Shown here: in pieces, positions 43,054 to 51,986 of the stretch | How the letters are laid out: every line of letters starts with the position of its first letter | Numbering within the stretch: position 1 is the first letter of the stretch | Assembly: GCF_004349145.1 (NCBI RefSeq) | Contig: NZ_SMFO01000009.1 | Location: 62,001 to 126,000, forward strand | Length of the DNA stretch: 64,000 nucleotides | Source of the DNA: Flavobacterium hiemivividum | Lineage (GTDB): Bacteria > Bacteroidota > Bacteroidia > Flavobacteriales > Flavobacteriaceae | Direction: 5' to 3' | Program-made: the position numbers and the translations under genes | Notes under the pieces: model-generated | The model's input: the letters and a program-made list of their open reading frames with translations, nothing else | Told to the model about the DNA's origin: nothing | Databases searched by the model: none

Positions 43054-45468
43054 TTGGCAAAAATCAAACACACTAGTGCTTATGATGTAATCGATCATGT
43101 AGCTACAACTGGAAAAAAAAATAATGTAATGCATCTTTCTTCTCAGGAAGAAGAATTTAATGGAGAATTTTTAAAAATAAACAATAAGGAATTAATCAAC
43201 TTTGGTACTTGCGGTTATTTAGGATTAGAAAAGCATCCGCATATTTTAGCCAAAAGTCATGAGTTATTGGATAGATATGGTTCTCATTTCTCCATTTCAA
43301 GAACGTATGTCAAAGCATCATATCAAGATGAATTAGAAAATTTAATTAGTACTATTTTTGATAACCATCCTGTAATAACATTTACTTCGACCTCGGTTGC
43401 TCATCAATCGGTAATTGGGACTATTATTCAACCAAGTGATTTAATTATCCTGGACCAACAAGTGCATTACAGTGTGCAATATCCTTGTCAATTTGCAAAA
43501 TTGCAGGGGACTATGGTGAAAATGATTCGCCATAATAATATGGAAATGTTAGAAGAATTCATAAAAAGAGGCTATAACCAATACGATAAAATTTGGTATA
43601 TGGCCGATGGAGTTTATTCCATGCATGGTGATTTGCCTCATAAAACGGAGCTTCTTTATTTGCTAGAAAAATATCCAAAACTTCATTTGTATTTTGATGA
43701 TGCTCACGGTGTGGGATGGACTGGCGTAAACGGATGTGGAACTGTGTTTGAACATTTCAAGCATAGTGAAAGGGTGATTTTGATGAGTACATTGGCCAAA
43801 GGTTTTGGATGTATTGGAGGAATCGCTGTTTTTAATGATGCAGAAATGCATAGGAAAGTTAATATTTATGGTGGAATTCAGGCTTATACGCATCCTTTGT
43901 CTCCATCTAATGTTGGTGCAGCCATTGGCTCGGCAGAGCTTTTACTTTCAGATAAAATTCATACCTATCAAAAAGAGTTGAAGGATTCGATGGAGTATTT
44001 GAATCAGAAATTAGAAGAGCTTAATTTGACCAATACTTCTTCAAATGAAACGCCAATTTATTTTATAGGCACGGGCTCTGTGAAGGTAGCTCAAAATCTG
44101 GTTCAGCGTGTTTTGGCTGACGGATTGTATGTCAATACGGCGACATTCCCAGTTGTGCCAAATGATAAAACAGGATTGCGATTTACGCTTACGAGACATA
44201 ATACAAAAGAGCATATTGATCAATTAGTAAGTTCAATAGGTAGAAACTTTAAAATTGCAGTTGATGAGGAAAATGAAGATTTAGAGAAAATCTATAAGAC
44301 TTTTAATGTTCCTTTTAAAGGTGCGAAAACGATAAAGCCAGTTGAGTCACAGAAGATTTTTGTAGAAATATATAAAAGTATTAATGAAATAGAAGCTCAC
44401 TTATGGGACTATTTTTTTAAGGATAATGGTAGTTATTCGCACAAGGGTTTGCAATGTATTGAAGAAATTTTTTCAAATAACGAAAAGATAGAAGAAAATT
44501 GGGGATTTCATTATGTGGTAATAAAGGATGAAAGTAATGAAATAGTATTGGCTACATTTTTTACGAGTGGCCTTTACAAAGACGATATGCTGGCTTTGGA
44601 AAATGTTTCTAAACAAATTGAAAAACAAAGAGAGCAGGATCCTTATTATTTATGTTCAAAAACATTGGCTATGGGTTCATTGTTTACTGAGGGGAATCAC
44701 TTGTTTGTAAATGAAAAACATCCTTTGGTGAATGAAGCTTTGAGTGGGTTCTTTGTTGAGGTCGAAAAATTAAAAAAAGCTACTGATTCAAAGGTTGTGA
44801 TGTTAAGAGATTTTCAGTCCGATTTTAAATATATGGAACATTTTGAAAACGAAGGCTTTGTTAAAATAAATATGCCAAATGTTAATGTAATTCCAATTCA
44901 AAGTTGGAAAACGAACGAGGAATTTCTCAGTCAGATTCCGTCAAAAAACAATAAAAGAAATATTGAAAGATATGTTTTAAAATACGAAGATCAATTCGAT
45001 ATTACGTTTAAAAACACAATAACGAGTCAAGAAGCGGAACATTATTATAATTTATTTCAAAACGTTAAAAAAGACAATCATGCCGTTAATTATTTTAAAT
45101 ATCCGACCAAAATAACCCAAATACTTTCTAAATATGAAGATTGGGAATTTATGGATATTAAATTAAAAGGAGGTGATGAGACAATCTGCTGCGTTTGGTC
45201 ATTCAGGGGAGACAAGCATTATTCTCCATTAATTATGGGATTGAATTACGAGTATGTTGAATCATTGAATCTGTATAAGCAAGCCATTTATCAATTGGTA
45301 AAAAGAGCCAATGATTTAAATAAAGAAAAAGTTTTTTTAGGATATTCTGCCGATTATGAAAAGCAAAAATATGGAGCCAATACCATTCCCTTGCATGCTT
45401 TTATTAAATTAGATGATACTTTTAATATGGAGTTAATAGAGTCAATGTCGAACATGAAAAAAGGTTGA
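43054..45468 (+). CDS. Alpha-oxoamine synthase fused to a GNAT-like acyltransferase domain
   Basis: An 804-residue two-domain protein. Residues 1-410 are a PLP-dependent alpha-oxoamine synthase (relatives: KBL, BioF, serine palmitoyltransferase, CqsA), with NFGTCGYLGLEKHP, the Asp in YFDDAHGVGW and the PLP lysine Lys249 in STLAKGFG. Residues about 425-804 have no PLP features and read as a tandem GNAT/FemAB-like acyltransferase (ETICCVWSFRGDKHYSPLIMGL, then KEKVFLGYSADYEKQKYGA). It joins an acyl-CoA to an amino acid and may then acylate the product. A TTG is the likely start. It heads a tight four-gene operon with two STAS-like proteins and a hybrid kinase. Cysteate acyltransferase for sulfonolipids is an alternative role. 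Confidence 0.85.
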   Translation: MAKIKHTSAYDVIDHVATTGKKNNVMHLSSQEEEFNGEFLKINNKELINFGTCGYLGLEKHPHILAKSHELLDRYGSHFSISRTYVKASYQDELENLISTIFDNHPVITFTSTSVAHQSVIGTIIQPSDLIILDQQVHYSVQYPCQFAKLQGTMVKMIRHNNMEMLEEFIKRGYNQYDKIWYMADGVYSMHGDLPHKTELLYLLEKYPKLHLYFDDAHGVGWTGVNGCGTVFEHFKHSERVILMSTLAKGFGCIGGIAVFNDAEMHRKVNIYGGIQAYTHPLSPSNVGAAIGSAELLLSDKIHTYQKELKDSMEYLNQKLEELNLTNTSSNETPIYFIGTGSVKVAQNLVQRVLADGLYVNTATFPVVPNDKTGLRFTLTRHNTKEHIDQLVSSIGRNFKIAVDEENEDLEKIYKTFNVPFKGAKTIKPVESQKIFVEIYKSINEIEAHLWDYFFKDNGSYSHKGLQCIEEIFSNNEKIEENWGFHYVVIKDESNEIVLATFFTSGLYKDDMLALENVSKQIEKQREQDPYYLCSKTLAMGSLFTEGNHLFVNEKHPLVNEALSGFFVEVEKLKKATDSKVVMLRDFQSDFKYMEHFENEGFVKINMPNVNVIPIQSWKTNEEFLSQIPSKNNKRNIERYVLKYEDQFDITFKNTITSQEAEHYYNLFQNVKKDNHAVNYFKYPTKITQILSKYEDWEFMDIKLKGGDETICCVWSFRGDKHYSPLIMGLNYEYVESLNLYKQAIYQLVKRANDLNKEKVFLGYSADYEKQKYGANTIPLHAFIKLDDTFNMELIESMSNMKKG

Positions 45469-45471
45469 TAT

Positions 45472-45867
45472 ATGACAGAATTAGAGAATGAATTTATCCG
45501 TTTTTGGGTTAGCGATGGAATTTTGTATAGTAAATTTAAATGCGAAGTGAATTTTGATTTAGATAAAATAAAAAAATTAATAGAAACCAGACATGTTATT
45601 TCGAATAATGACAATCAGTATTGGTGTTATGATGTTAAAGAAGCAAATGGTTTTTCTAAAGAATGCAGAGATTATGTAGATATTCATGGTCAAGAATTTT
45701 TGTTTGCATGTGCTTTAGTTATAAATTCACATATTCAGAAATTTTTATTTAATACATTTCTAAAATTAAAAAAATCGAAAATTCCATTTCAGATATTTAC
45801 AAATGAAGAAAAAGCAACGGAATGGCTCTTGGAAATAAAAGCTAAGAACGAAATTAATAGTATTTAA
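45472..45867 (+). CDS. STAS/SpoIIAA-like small protein, copy 1
   Basis: A 131-residue soluble protein starting three bases after the synthase gene. Alternating short strands and helices (WVSDGILYSKFKC, then IKKLIETRHVISNNDNQYW) and the closing FQIFTNEEKATEWL give the pattern of a SpoIIAA/STAS-type alpha-beta fold, but I see no conserved phospho-acceptor serine. It is paralogous to the next gene (shared RH.ISNN..QYWC.D, then GE/QEFL.ACA..VNSH..KF). Likely a regulatory partner of the kinase; I rate that as inference. Confidence 0.75.
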   Translation: MTELENEFIRFWVSDGILYSKFKCEVNFDLDKIKKLIETRHVISNNDNQYWCYDVKEANGFSKECRDYVDIHGQEFLFACALVINSHIQKFLFNTFLKLKKSKIPFQIFTNEEKATEWLLEIKAKNEINSI

Positions 45868-45869
45868 GA

Positions 45870-46253
45870 ATGGCAATGATTGAAAATGCGGATTATAAAC
45901 TTTGGATTGATAGCGGGATATTATTTAGTGCTTTTAAAAAACCTACTGATATGACCTTAGAAGTTGCGAAATGTGCAATAGAATTAAGGCATACTATCTC
46001 AAATAATCAACATCAATATTGGTGCATGGATCTTAGAAATCTAAAAGATACATCTGATGAAGCCAAGAAATATATCGATGAATATGGGGAGGATTTTTTG
46101 TATGCTTGCGCTATGATTGTAAATTCCCATTTAATGAAATTTATAGTTAACGTTTTTAATCGAATGAAAAAACGAAGAATTCCTGTTAAAATATTCTCCT
46201 CAGAAACCGCTGCTGTAAAATGGCTTAATGAGATGAAAGAACAGAAAGACTAA
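45870..46253 (+). CDS. STAS/SpoIIAA-like small protein, copy 2
   Basis: A 127-residue paralogue of the preceding protein, two bases downstream. It shares LRHTISNNQHQYWCMDLR, the DEYGEDFLYACAMIVNSH block and the VKIFSSETAAVKWL end. The pair is a tandem duplication that has diverged: roughly 40 percent identity by eye. Two such proteins between a synthase and a soluble kinase suggest a small protein cascade. Function not established. Confidence 0.75.
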   Translation: MAMIENADYKLWIDSGILFSAFKKPTDMTLEVAKCAIELRHTISNNQHQYWCMDLRNLKDTSDEAKKYIDEYGEDFLYACAMIVNSHLMKFIVNVFNRMKKRRIPVKIFSSETAAVKWLNEMKEQKD

Positions 46254-46273
46254 GGTCATAAAACGAGTAAAAG

Positions 46274-47788
46274 ATGTCTAAATTAGAAGAAATATTAACT
46301 TTGGTTCGTTCCATCAATGAAGATGAGTTTCAGAAACAGCTAACCTATGGAGACAGTTTAGATGATGTTCATAAAGAATTGCTTTTTTTGGCAAAAAAAA
46401 TAGAGTCCAAAAAGAATAGGACCAATGCTATTATTGAGCATATTTCCGATTGTTTTTCAGGGGATTTTTTTAATTATTTATCCATTTCAGATTCACAGGA
46501 TGAATTAGATGTCTTCTGTATGGGGTTTAATACTTATATTGAAGAATTAAAAGCGGTGATGGTTTCTAAAAATTCATTAGAAGCAATAAATAAGAAATTA
46601 GTCGAGGAAAAGAATCGTTCTGAACAGTTGGCTATGGCAAGGGATGAATTTTTGTCTAGTATGAGCCACGAAATTCGTACACCTCTCAATGGGATTTTAG
46701 GATTTACGGATTTATTGCTAAATAATACTTCATTAGATGTCGATAGTAAAAAACAATTAGACTACATAAAGATGTCAGGAGATATTCTTCTGGTGATTAT
46801 CAATGACATTTTGGATTTGGCAAAAATTGAATCGGGACAAATTACTCTCTATGAAAAACCCTTTAATTTATCTAAACTTACTCAGTTAATATATGATACT
46901 TTTTATTTTAAGATACAGGAAAAAGGGATTGATTTTAAAATTTCAATAGATAAAAAAGTTCCTGTAATTCTTAATGGGGATTCTATTCGTGTTTCTCAAA
47001 TATTATTTAATTTAATAAGTAATGCTGTTAAATTTACTCCCGCAAAAGGAAAAATTAGAATAAAGATTAAATTTGATAGAGAGGAGATAGGGTTTAACCG
47101 TATTCAAGTTTCAGTAAAAGATTCAGGAATAGGAATGCCTTCAGATAAGATTGAAACTATTTTTGATCCATTTATTCAAGTAAGCAATGATACTTCTAGA
47201 AAATATGGCGGTACTGGCTTAGGATTAACTATCACAAAGAAAATTATCGACATTATGAATGGTCAAATTCAGGTTGAAAGTAAACTTGATGTTGGTACGA
47301 AATTTACAGTAAACTTGCCTTTTTCTAAAGGGAATCCTAATTCAGTTATTTCTATATCCTCAATAGCTAGAGATAAACCAGTAATTTCTGTTGGTGGCGG
47401 GAGCAAGATAAAAGTGCTTTTAGCGGAAGATAATCGTATTAATCAAATTTTGGTAGAAAAGATTCTATCAAAATTCAATTTTGAATGTGTTACAGTAGGC
47501 AATGGTAGTTTAGCTGTTGAGGCAGTTAAGAAGCTTGATTTTGATGTTATTTTAATGGATATAATGATGCCTATAATGGATGGATATGAAGCTACTTCAA
47601 TTATTCGTAATCTGGAAGATGAGACTAAAAAAAATATTCCAATTATTGCATTAACTGCAGTTGTAACAGGATCTATTGTTGAGTCAAGTTCTTCAGTTGG
47701 AATAAATAGATACTTGTCTAAGCCTTTCGAGACGGAGGAGTTGTATAATGTCATACTAGAACTAGTGGATAAGGGAAATAGTGTTTAA
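46274..47788 (+). CDS. Soluble hybrid histidine kinase with receiver domain
   Basis: A 504-residue cytosolic protein without membrane segments. An N-terminal region (1-110, helical, coiled-coil-like before residue 120) leads to HisKA (SHEIRTPLNG, phospho-His at about 132), HATPase_c (N box QILFNLISNAVKFT, G1 DSGIGMP, G2 GGTGLGL) and a C-terminal receiver (about 378-500) with LLAEDN, the phospho-Asp in LMDIMMP and the Lys in YLSKPF. No DNA-binding output domain is present, so it must signal through other proteins. It is the last gene of the operon, 20 nt after the second STAS-like gene. Confidence 0.93.
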   Translation: MSKLEEILTLVRSINEDEFQKQLTYGDSLDDVHKELLFLAKKIESKKNRTNAIIEHISDCFSGDFFNYLSISDSQDELDVFCMGFNTYIEELKAVMVSKNSLEAINKKLVEEKNRSEQLAMARDEFLSSMSHEIRTPLNGILGFTDLLLNNTSLDVDSKKQLDYIKMSGDILLVIINDILDLAKIESGQITLYEKPFNLSKLTQLIYDTFYFKIQEKGIDFKISIDKKVPVILNGDSIRVSQILFNLISNAVKFTPAKGKIRIKIKFDREEIGFNRIQVSVKDSGIGMPSDKIETIFDPFIQVSNDTSRKYGGTGLGLTITKKIIDIMNGQIQVESKLDVGTKFTVNLPFSKGNPNSVISISSIARDKPVISVGGGSKIKVLLAEDNRINQILVEKILSKFNFECVTVGNGSLAVEAVKKLDFDVILMDIMMPIMDGYEATSIIRNLEDETKKNIPIIALTAVVTGSIVESSSSVGINRYLSKPFETEELYNVILELVDKGNSV

Positions 47789-48000
47789 TGGGTTTGATGT
47801 TAATTTAAATAGAAACATAATGTAGACTTTTTCAATTTGTGCTAAATATTGCTTTAGGAGATAAGAGTAGAAGTTTTTTCGGTAGAACAGATATTTCGGC
47901 TTATTATATCCAAATTATAATTTCCTCAAGGATTACTTCAGCAAATGCTTCTTACGATTAGATAAACAAGATTAAATAAAATTCCTTAAAAATATATAAA

Positions 48001-48327
48001 ATGAACCTAAAAAATTCCCAACTAGACGTAGACAACTGGATTAAAGAGCACGGCGTTCGTTATTTCAACGAATTGACCAATATGGCACAACTTACTGAAG
48101 AAGTAGGTGAAGTAGCTCGCATTATAGCGCGCCGTTACGGTGAACAATCAGAGAAAGAAAGCGATAAAAACAAAGATCTTGGCGAGGAATTAGCTGATGT
48201 TGTTTTCGTGGTTTTGTGTCTTGCAAATCAAACCGGAATTGATTTACAGGCTGCATTCGATAAGAAAATGGATTTTAAATCACTGCGAGATAAGGATCGT
48301 CACAAAAACAATGAAAAACTGAAATAA
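48001..48327 (+). CDS. MazG-like nucleotide pyrophosphohydrolase
   Basis: A 108-residue all-alpha NTP pyrophosphatase with the metal-binding EEVGEVARIIARR and the second EELADVVFVVLCL, matching the short MazG/iMazG group. It removes pyrophosphate from non-canonical or surplus (d)NTPs. Its length corresponds to a single MazG domain. It precedes aroA by 99 nt, possibly in one transcript. Confidence 0.9.
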   Translation: MNLKNSQLDVDNWIKEHGVRYFNELTNMAQLTEEVGEVARIIARRYGEQSEKESDKNKDLGEELADVVFVVLCLANQTGIDLQAAFDKKMDFKSLRDKDRHKNNEKLK

Positions 48328-48426
48328 TTTGTAGATTATAAATTATGAATTATAAGGGAGGAGTGGTAAATTGCGCGCTTGAATTATACAGATCATAGTT
48401 CTAATTCCATCACTCACTACTACAAT

Positions 48427-49650
48427 ATGAATTTACTGTTACAAACTACCCATTCAAATTTAAAAGCTCAAATTGCTGTAACTGGCTCAAAAAGCGAAAC
48501 CAATCGTTTGTTATTGTTACAAGCATTGTTCCCATATATAACTTTAGCGAATACCTCAAATTCTGATGATAGCGAGGTGATGCAAAAGGCATTAAAAGGA
48601 AGCGATGAGGTGATAGACATTCATCATGCAGGGACTGCGATGCGATTTCTTACCGCTTTTTTCGCAGTAAACGAGGGACGTGAAGTCGTGTTGACTGGTT
48701 CTGCTAGAATGCAAGAACGCCCTATAAAAGTTTTGGTGGAATCCTTGGAACAACTTGGCGCAATAATCTCCTATGAAAAAGAAGTGGGATATCCACCTAT
48801 TCGAATCAAGGGACAAAAGATAACCGCTTCTAAGGTAAATATTCCTGCGAATGTAAGCAGTCAATATATTTCGGCTTTATTGTTAGTGGCTCCAAAATTA
48901 GAAAATGGTTTAGAATTGACATTAGAAGGCGAAATAACTTCTGTGCCATACATCAAGATGACTTTGGCTTTGCTAAACGATTTAAATATTAAAACAAGCT
49001 TTGAAGGAAATGCAATTAAAGTTTTTCCCAAAGCCGCAGTAGAGCCAAAAGAAATGACTGTGGAATCCGATTGGAGTTCGGCTTCTTATTTTTTTAGTTT
49101 AGTGGCTTTGTCAGAAACGGCCTCAATTACTTTGAGTAGCTATAAAGAAACGAGTTTGCAAGGAGATTCCGCTTTGATAGAAATTTACAAGCAATTAGGA
49201 GTTGAAACTCATTTCGAAGGGAATAAAATGACTTTGACTAAAGTTCCTGGTTTTAGATTTGCCGATGTAGATTTCGAACTAAATAATACGCCAGATATTG
49301 CACAGACGATTGTTGTTACTTGTCTTGGACTAGGTATTGGCTGTCATCTTACAGGGCTTCATACTTTAAAAATTAAGGAAACAGATAGACTAGAAGCACT
49401 TAGAATTGAGCTTACAAAATTAGGTGCTGACATTTCGGTGACAAATGAAAGTTTGACGCTTGTAGCTTCAAATTCTATTAATCCGAATATTAAAATTGCT
49501 ACTTATAACGATCATAGAATGGCGATGGCTTTTGCTCCTTTGGCGCTAAAAGTGCCAATAATAATCGAAAATGCCGAGGTTGTATCTAAATCATACCCTG
49601 ATTTCTGGGAAGATTTGAAAAGTTTAGACTTTAATATCACGGAACTATAA
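48427..49650 (+). CDS. aroA: 3-phosphoshikimate 1-carboxyvinyltransferase (EPSP synthase)
   Basis: A 407-residue shikimate-pathway enzyme that joins PEP to shikimate 3-phosphate. I start it at the ATG at 48427 (MNLLLQTTHSNLKAQIAV). GSKSETNRLLLLQAL replaces the usual GSKSISNR, HAGTAMRFLTAF carries the GTAMR motif, QYISALLLVAP, DGETPDIAQ-like NNTPDIAQT and KETDRL are present, and NDHRMAMAFAPL is the C-terminal active-site block. It is apart from the other aromatic genes of the window and shows no leader. Confidence 0.93.
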   Translation: MNLLLQTTHSNLKAQIAVTGSKSETNRLLLLQALFPYITLANTSNSDDSEVMQKALKGSDEVIDIHHAGTAMRFLTAFFAVNEGREVVLTGSARMQERPIKVLVESLEQLGAIISYEKEVGYPPIRIKGQKITASKVNIPANVSSQYISALLLVAPKLENGLELTLEGEITSVPYIKMTLALLNDLNIKTSFEGNAIKVFPKAAVEPKEMTVESDWSSASYFFSLVALSETASITLSSYKETSLQGDSALIEIYKQLGVETHFEGNKMTLTKVPGFRFADVDFELNNTPDIAQTIVVTCLGLGIGCHLTGLHTLKIKETDRLEALRIELTKLGADISVTNESLTLVASNSINPNIKIATYNDHRMAMAFAPLALKVPIIIENAEVVSKSYPDFWEDLKSLDFNITEL

Positions 49651-49733
49651 GCATAATTATCAATGTTTACGCGGGTGCACAGTTAATGTATTTGCACTTT
49701 GTGCTTTTGTGTTTAAATTAAACAGCAAAACAC

Positions 49734-49765
49734 TTGACAACGCCTATCTCACAGTCGTATATTTG
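49734..49765 (+). promoter_or_regulatory. Promoter of queA (TTG-N21-TATATTTG)
   Basis: TTG (49734-49736) and TATATTTG (49758-49765) fully match the Bacteroidetes consensus. Confidence 0.7.
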
Positions 49766-49840
49766 CATTCTTAAATAAGTTTGATTGTAAGGCTAAATAA
49801 GTAGGCCTTGTGGTTTAAACTTTTAAATAAAAATATAAAG

Positions 49841-50890
49841 ATGAAATTATCACATTTTCAATTTGATTTACCTAAAGAATTGCTGGCAGAATTTCCGTCT
49901 GAACACAGAGATGAAGCTCGTTTAATGGTTGTTGATCGTAAGAAGCAAACTATCGAACACAAAACGTTCAAAGATGTTATCGATTATTTTGACGATGGCG
50001 ATGTTTTAATTTTGAATAATACCAAAGTTTTCCCGGCACGTTTGTACGGAAACAAAGAAAAAACGGGTGCAAGAATTGAAGTTTTTTTACTTAGAGAACT
50101 AAACGCTGAACAACGTCTTTGGGATGTTTTAGTAGATCCAGCACGTAAAATCAGAATTGGGAACAAATTGTATTTCGGGGACGATGATTCATTAGTAGCT
50201 GAGGTTATTGATAACACAACTTCTCGTGGAAGAACATTGCGTTTCCTTTACGATGGTTCTTACGAAGAATTTAGAAAAAAATTGACGGAACTTGGAGAAA
50301 CTCCAATCCCAAAATACATAAGCAGAGACGTTACGCCAGAAGATGCGGAGCGTTACCAAACAATTTATGCGAAAGAAGAAGGAGCTGTAGCGGCGCCTAC
50401 TGCAGGATTACACTTCTCTAAGCATTTATTGAAAAAATTAGAAATTAAAGGAATTAAATTTGCCGAGGTTACACTACACGTTGGTTTAGGTACTTTCAAC
50501 CCTGTTGAGGTTGAGGATTTGTCTAAACATAAAATGGACTCTGAGGAATTAAAAATCACTCAAGAAGCTTGTGATATTGTAAATGACGCAAAAGCCCGCA
50601 AAAAACGTATTTGTACTGTAGGTACTACATCGATGCGTGCTGTTGAGAGTTCAGTTTCTTCACATGGAACACTAAATCCTTTTGATGGTTGGACAAACAA
50701 ATTTGTTTTCCCTCCTCATGACTTTACAATTCCTACTTGTATGATTACCAACTTTCATACGCCAAAATCTACTTTGTTAATGATGGTTTCTGCATTTTGT
50801 GGACATGATTTAATGAAAAGAGCCTATGAAGAAGCAATCAAAGAAAATTACAAATTCTATTCTTATGGTGATGCTATGTTGATCATCTAA
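49841..50890 (+). CDS. queA: S-adenosylmethionine:tRNA ribosyltransferase-isomerase
   Basis: A 349-residue enzyme that transfers and isomerises the ribose of SAM onto preQ1 in tRNA, forming epoxyqueuosine. I start it at the ATG at 49841 ([19 protein letters not shown]). The segments [34 protein letters not shown] and [17 protein letters not shown] are the family hallmarks. It has its own consensus promoter and terminator. Confidence 0.96.
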   Translation: MKLSHFQFDLPKELLAEFPSEHRDEARLMVVDRKKQTIEHKTFKDVIDYFDDGDVLILNNTKVFPARLYGNKEKTGARIEVFLLRELNAEQRLWDVLVDPARKIRIGNKLYFGDDDSLVAEVIDNTTSRGRTLRFLYDGSYEEFRKKLTELGETPIPKYISRDVTPEDAERYQTIYAKEEGAVAAPTAGLHFSKHLLKKLEIKGIKFAEVTLHVGLGTFNPVEVEDLSKHKMDSEELKITQEACDIVNDAKARKKRICTVGTTSMRAVESSVSSHGTLNPFDGWTNKFVFPPHDFTIPTCMITNFHTPKSTLLMMVSAFCGHDLMKRAYEEAIKENYKFYSYGDAMLII

Positions 50891-50917
50891 TAAAAATAAA
50901 GGATTAATTCACTAATT

Positions 50918-50950
50918 ATCTCGTCAGCAATGGCGAGATTTTTTTTTTGG
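50918..50950 (+). terminator. Terminator of queA
   Basis: ATCTCGTC and GGCGAGAT form an 8-bp stem (one T-G pair) followed by a run of T. Confidence 0.8.
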
Positions 50951-51046
50951 GGCGTGCCCCAAAAGGGTCGGGCTATTGTTACAATCTTTTTTATATTTCG
51001 CTAGCGCTTCATTATAAAAAAGGATTTCCACGACTATCCCTCACGC
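50949..51046 (+). repeat. Dispersed intergenic repeat, copy opposite to 31127-31213
   Basis: GGGGCGTGCCCCAAAAGGGTC at one end and ACTATCCCTCACGC at the other, with inner blocks TTCGCTAGCGCTTC and AAAAGGATT. It lies between queA and the SIMPL gene. Confidence 0.75.
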
Positions 51047-51081
51047 AACTCTAAGTGTAAAATGATATTTTTTTGAAAAAT

Positions 51082-51816
51082 CTAATCCACCTGATACACT
51101 AATTTAATTGTAATGGTGGCAGTTTTGTTTTTGGAATTGGTATTAAAGGAACCTCCATAAGAATAATCTTCAGACGAGTTTTGCGCTATAATCTGAAAAA
51201 CGCCCATGTCAGATTTTTTTAGATTGCCTAAACCGGCATCGGCATTTTCAGCAATACTTTTAGCTCTGTTGCTAGCGTCTTTTGTAGCTTCAGCAATCAT
51301 TTTTATTTTTAGCTCCGCAAGTTTAGTGTAATAATATTCGGGAGCATTCGAGTAAAACTCAACTCCAGTGTTAATTAATTCGCTGGATTGTCTCGAAATA
51401 TCTTCTATTTTATTTACGTCTTTGGACTGGATAGTAACAATTTGATTTAATGTAAAGCCCGTAAAAATAGATTGTCTGATGGTTCCATTTTCATTGTAAG
51501 TAGTCTCAAAATCCTTGTTGAAAGAAATTGCCGAAAATACAATGTCAGTAGAAGGGATTCCTTTGGCAGATAAATAGCTTTTAATTTTTTCACGGTCAGC
51601 GTCCAGGGATGCATAAGCATCTTTTAAGGTGCTGCTCTTTTTTGAGAAAGATCCAGTCCATACAATTAAATCAGATACGAAATCTGTTTTTCCTAATCCG
51701 GTAACGCTAATGGTGTCGTTACTTTTATTTCTGTTTTGGAAAGCATTCGAAAACAAAAAAGCAGAGATTACTAAGGCTATTGAAAGGATAATTACGTTTA
51801 GACTGTTTTTTAGCAT
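51082..51816 (-). CDS. SIMPL domain (DUF541) protein
   Basis: A 244-residue periplasmic or membrane-anchored protein. The N-terminus (MLKNSLNVIILSIALVISAFLF) is a signal anchor, and the rest is a SIMPL domain: ISVTGLGKTDFVSDLIVW, then the YLSAKGIPSTDIVFSAISF repeat and a Lys/Ala-rich helical middle. The family is widespread and of uncertain function, and some members are linked to oxidative stress. It is transcribed towards the queA terminator and the repeat at 50949. Confidence 0.85.
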   Translation of the reverse strand: MLKNSLNVIILSIALVISAFLFSNAFQNRNKSNDTISVTGLGKTDFVSDLIVWTGSFSKKSSTLKDAYASLDADREKIKSYLSAKGIPSTDIVFSAISFNKDFETTYNENGTIRQSIFTGFTLNQIVTIQSKDVNKIEDISRQSSELINTGVEFYSNAPEYYYTKLAELKIKMIAEATKDASNRAKSIAENADAGLGNLKKSDMGVFQIIAQNSSEDYSYGGSFNTNSKNKTATITIKLVYQVD

Positions 51817-51986
51817 TTGTTTTGGATTTTAATACCAGTAAATATACATAAAATAAAGACGGTATTTGGAATGTTGAGAAGTAATCTTCGGCTTATGCAT
51901 TTGAGTTTTTGTAACTCTGAAAATAAAGTGGTGTCACTTTGTGTAGGAATAATTATTAGTTATTTTTACAGAACTAAATTAGAGAT

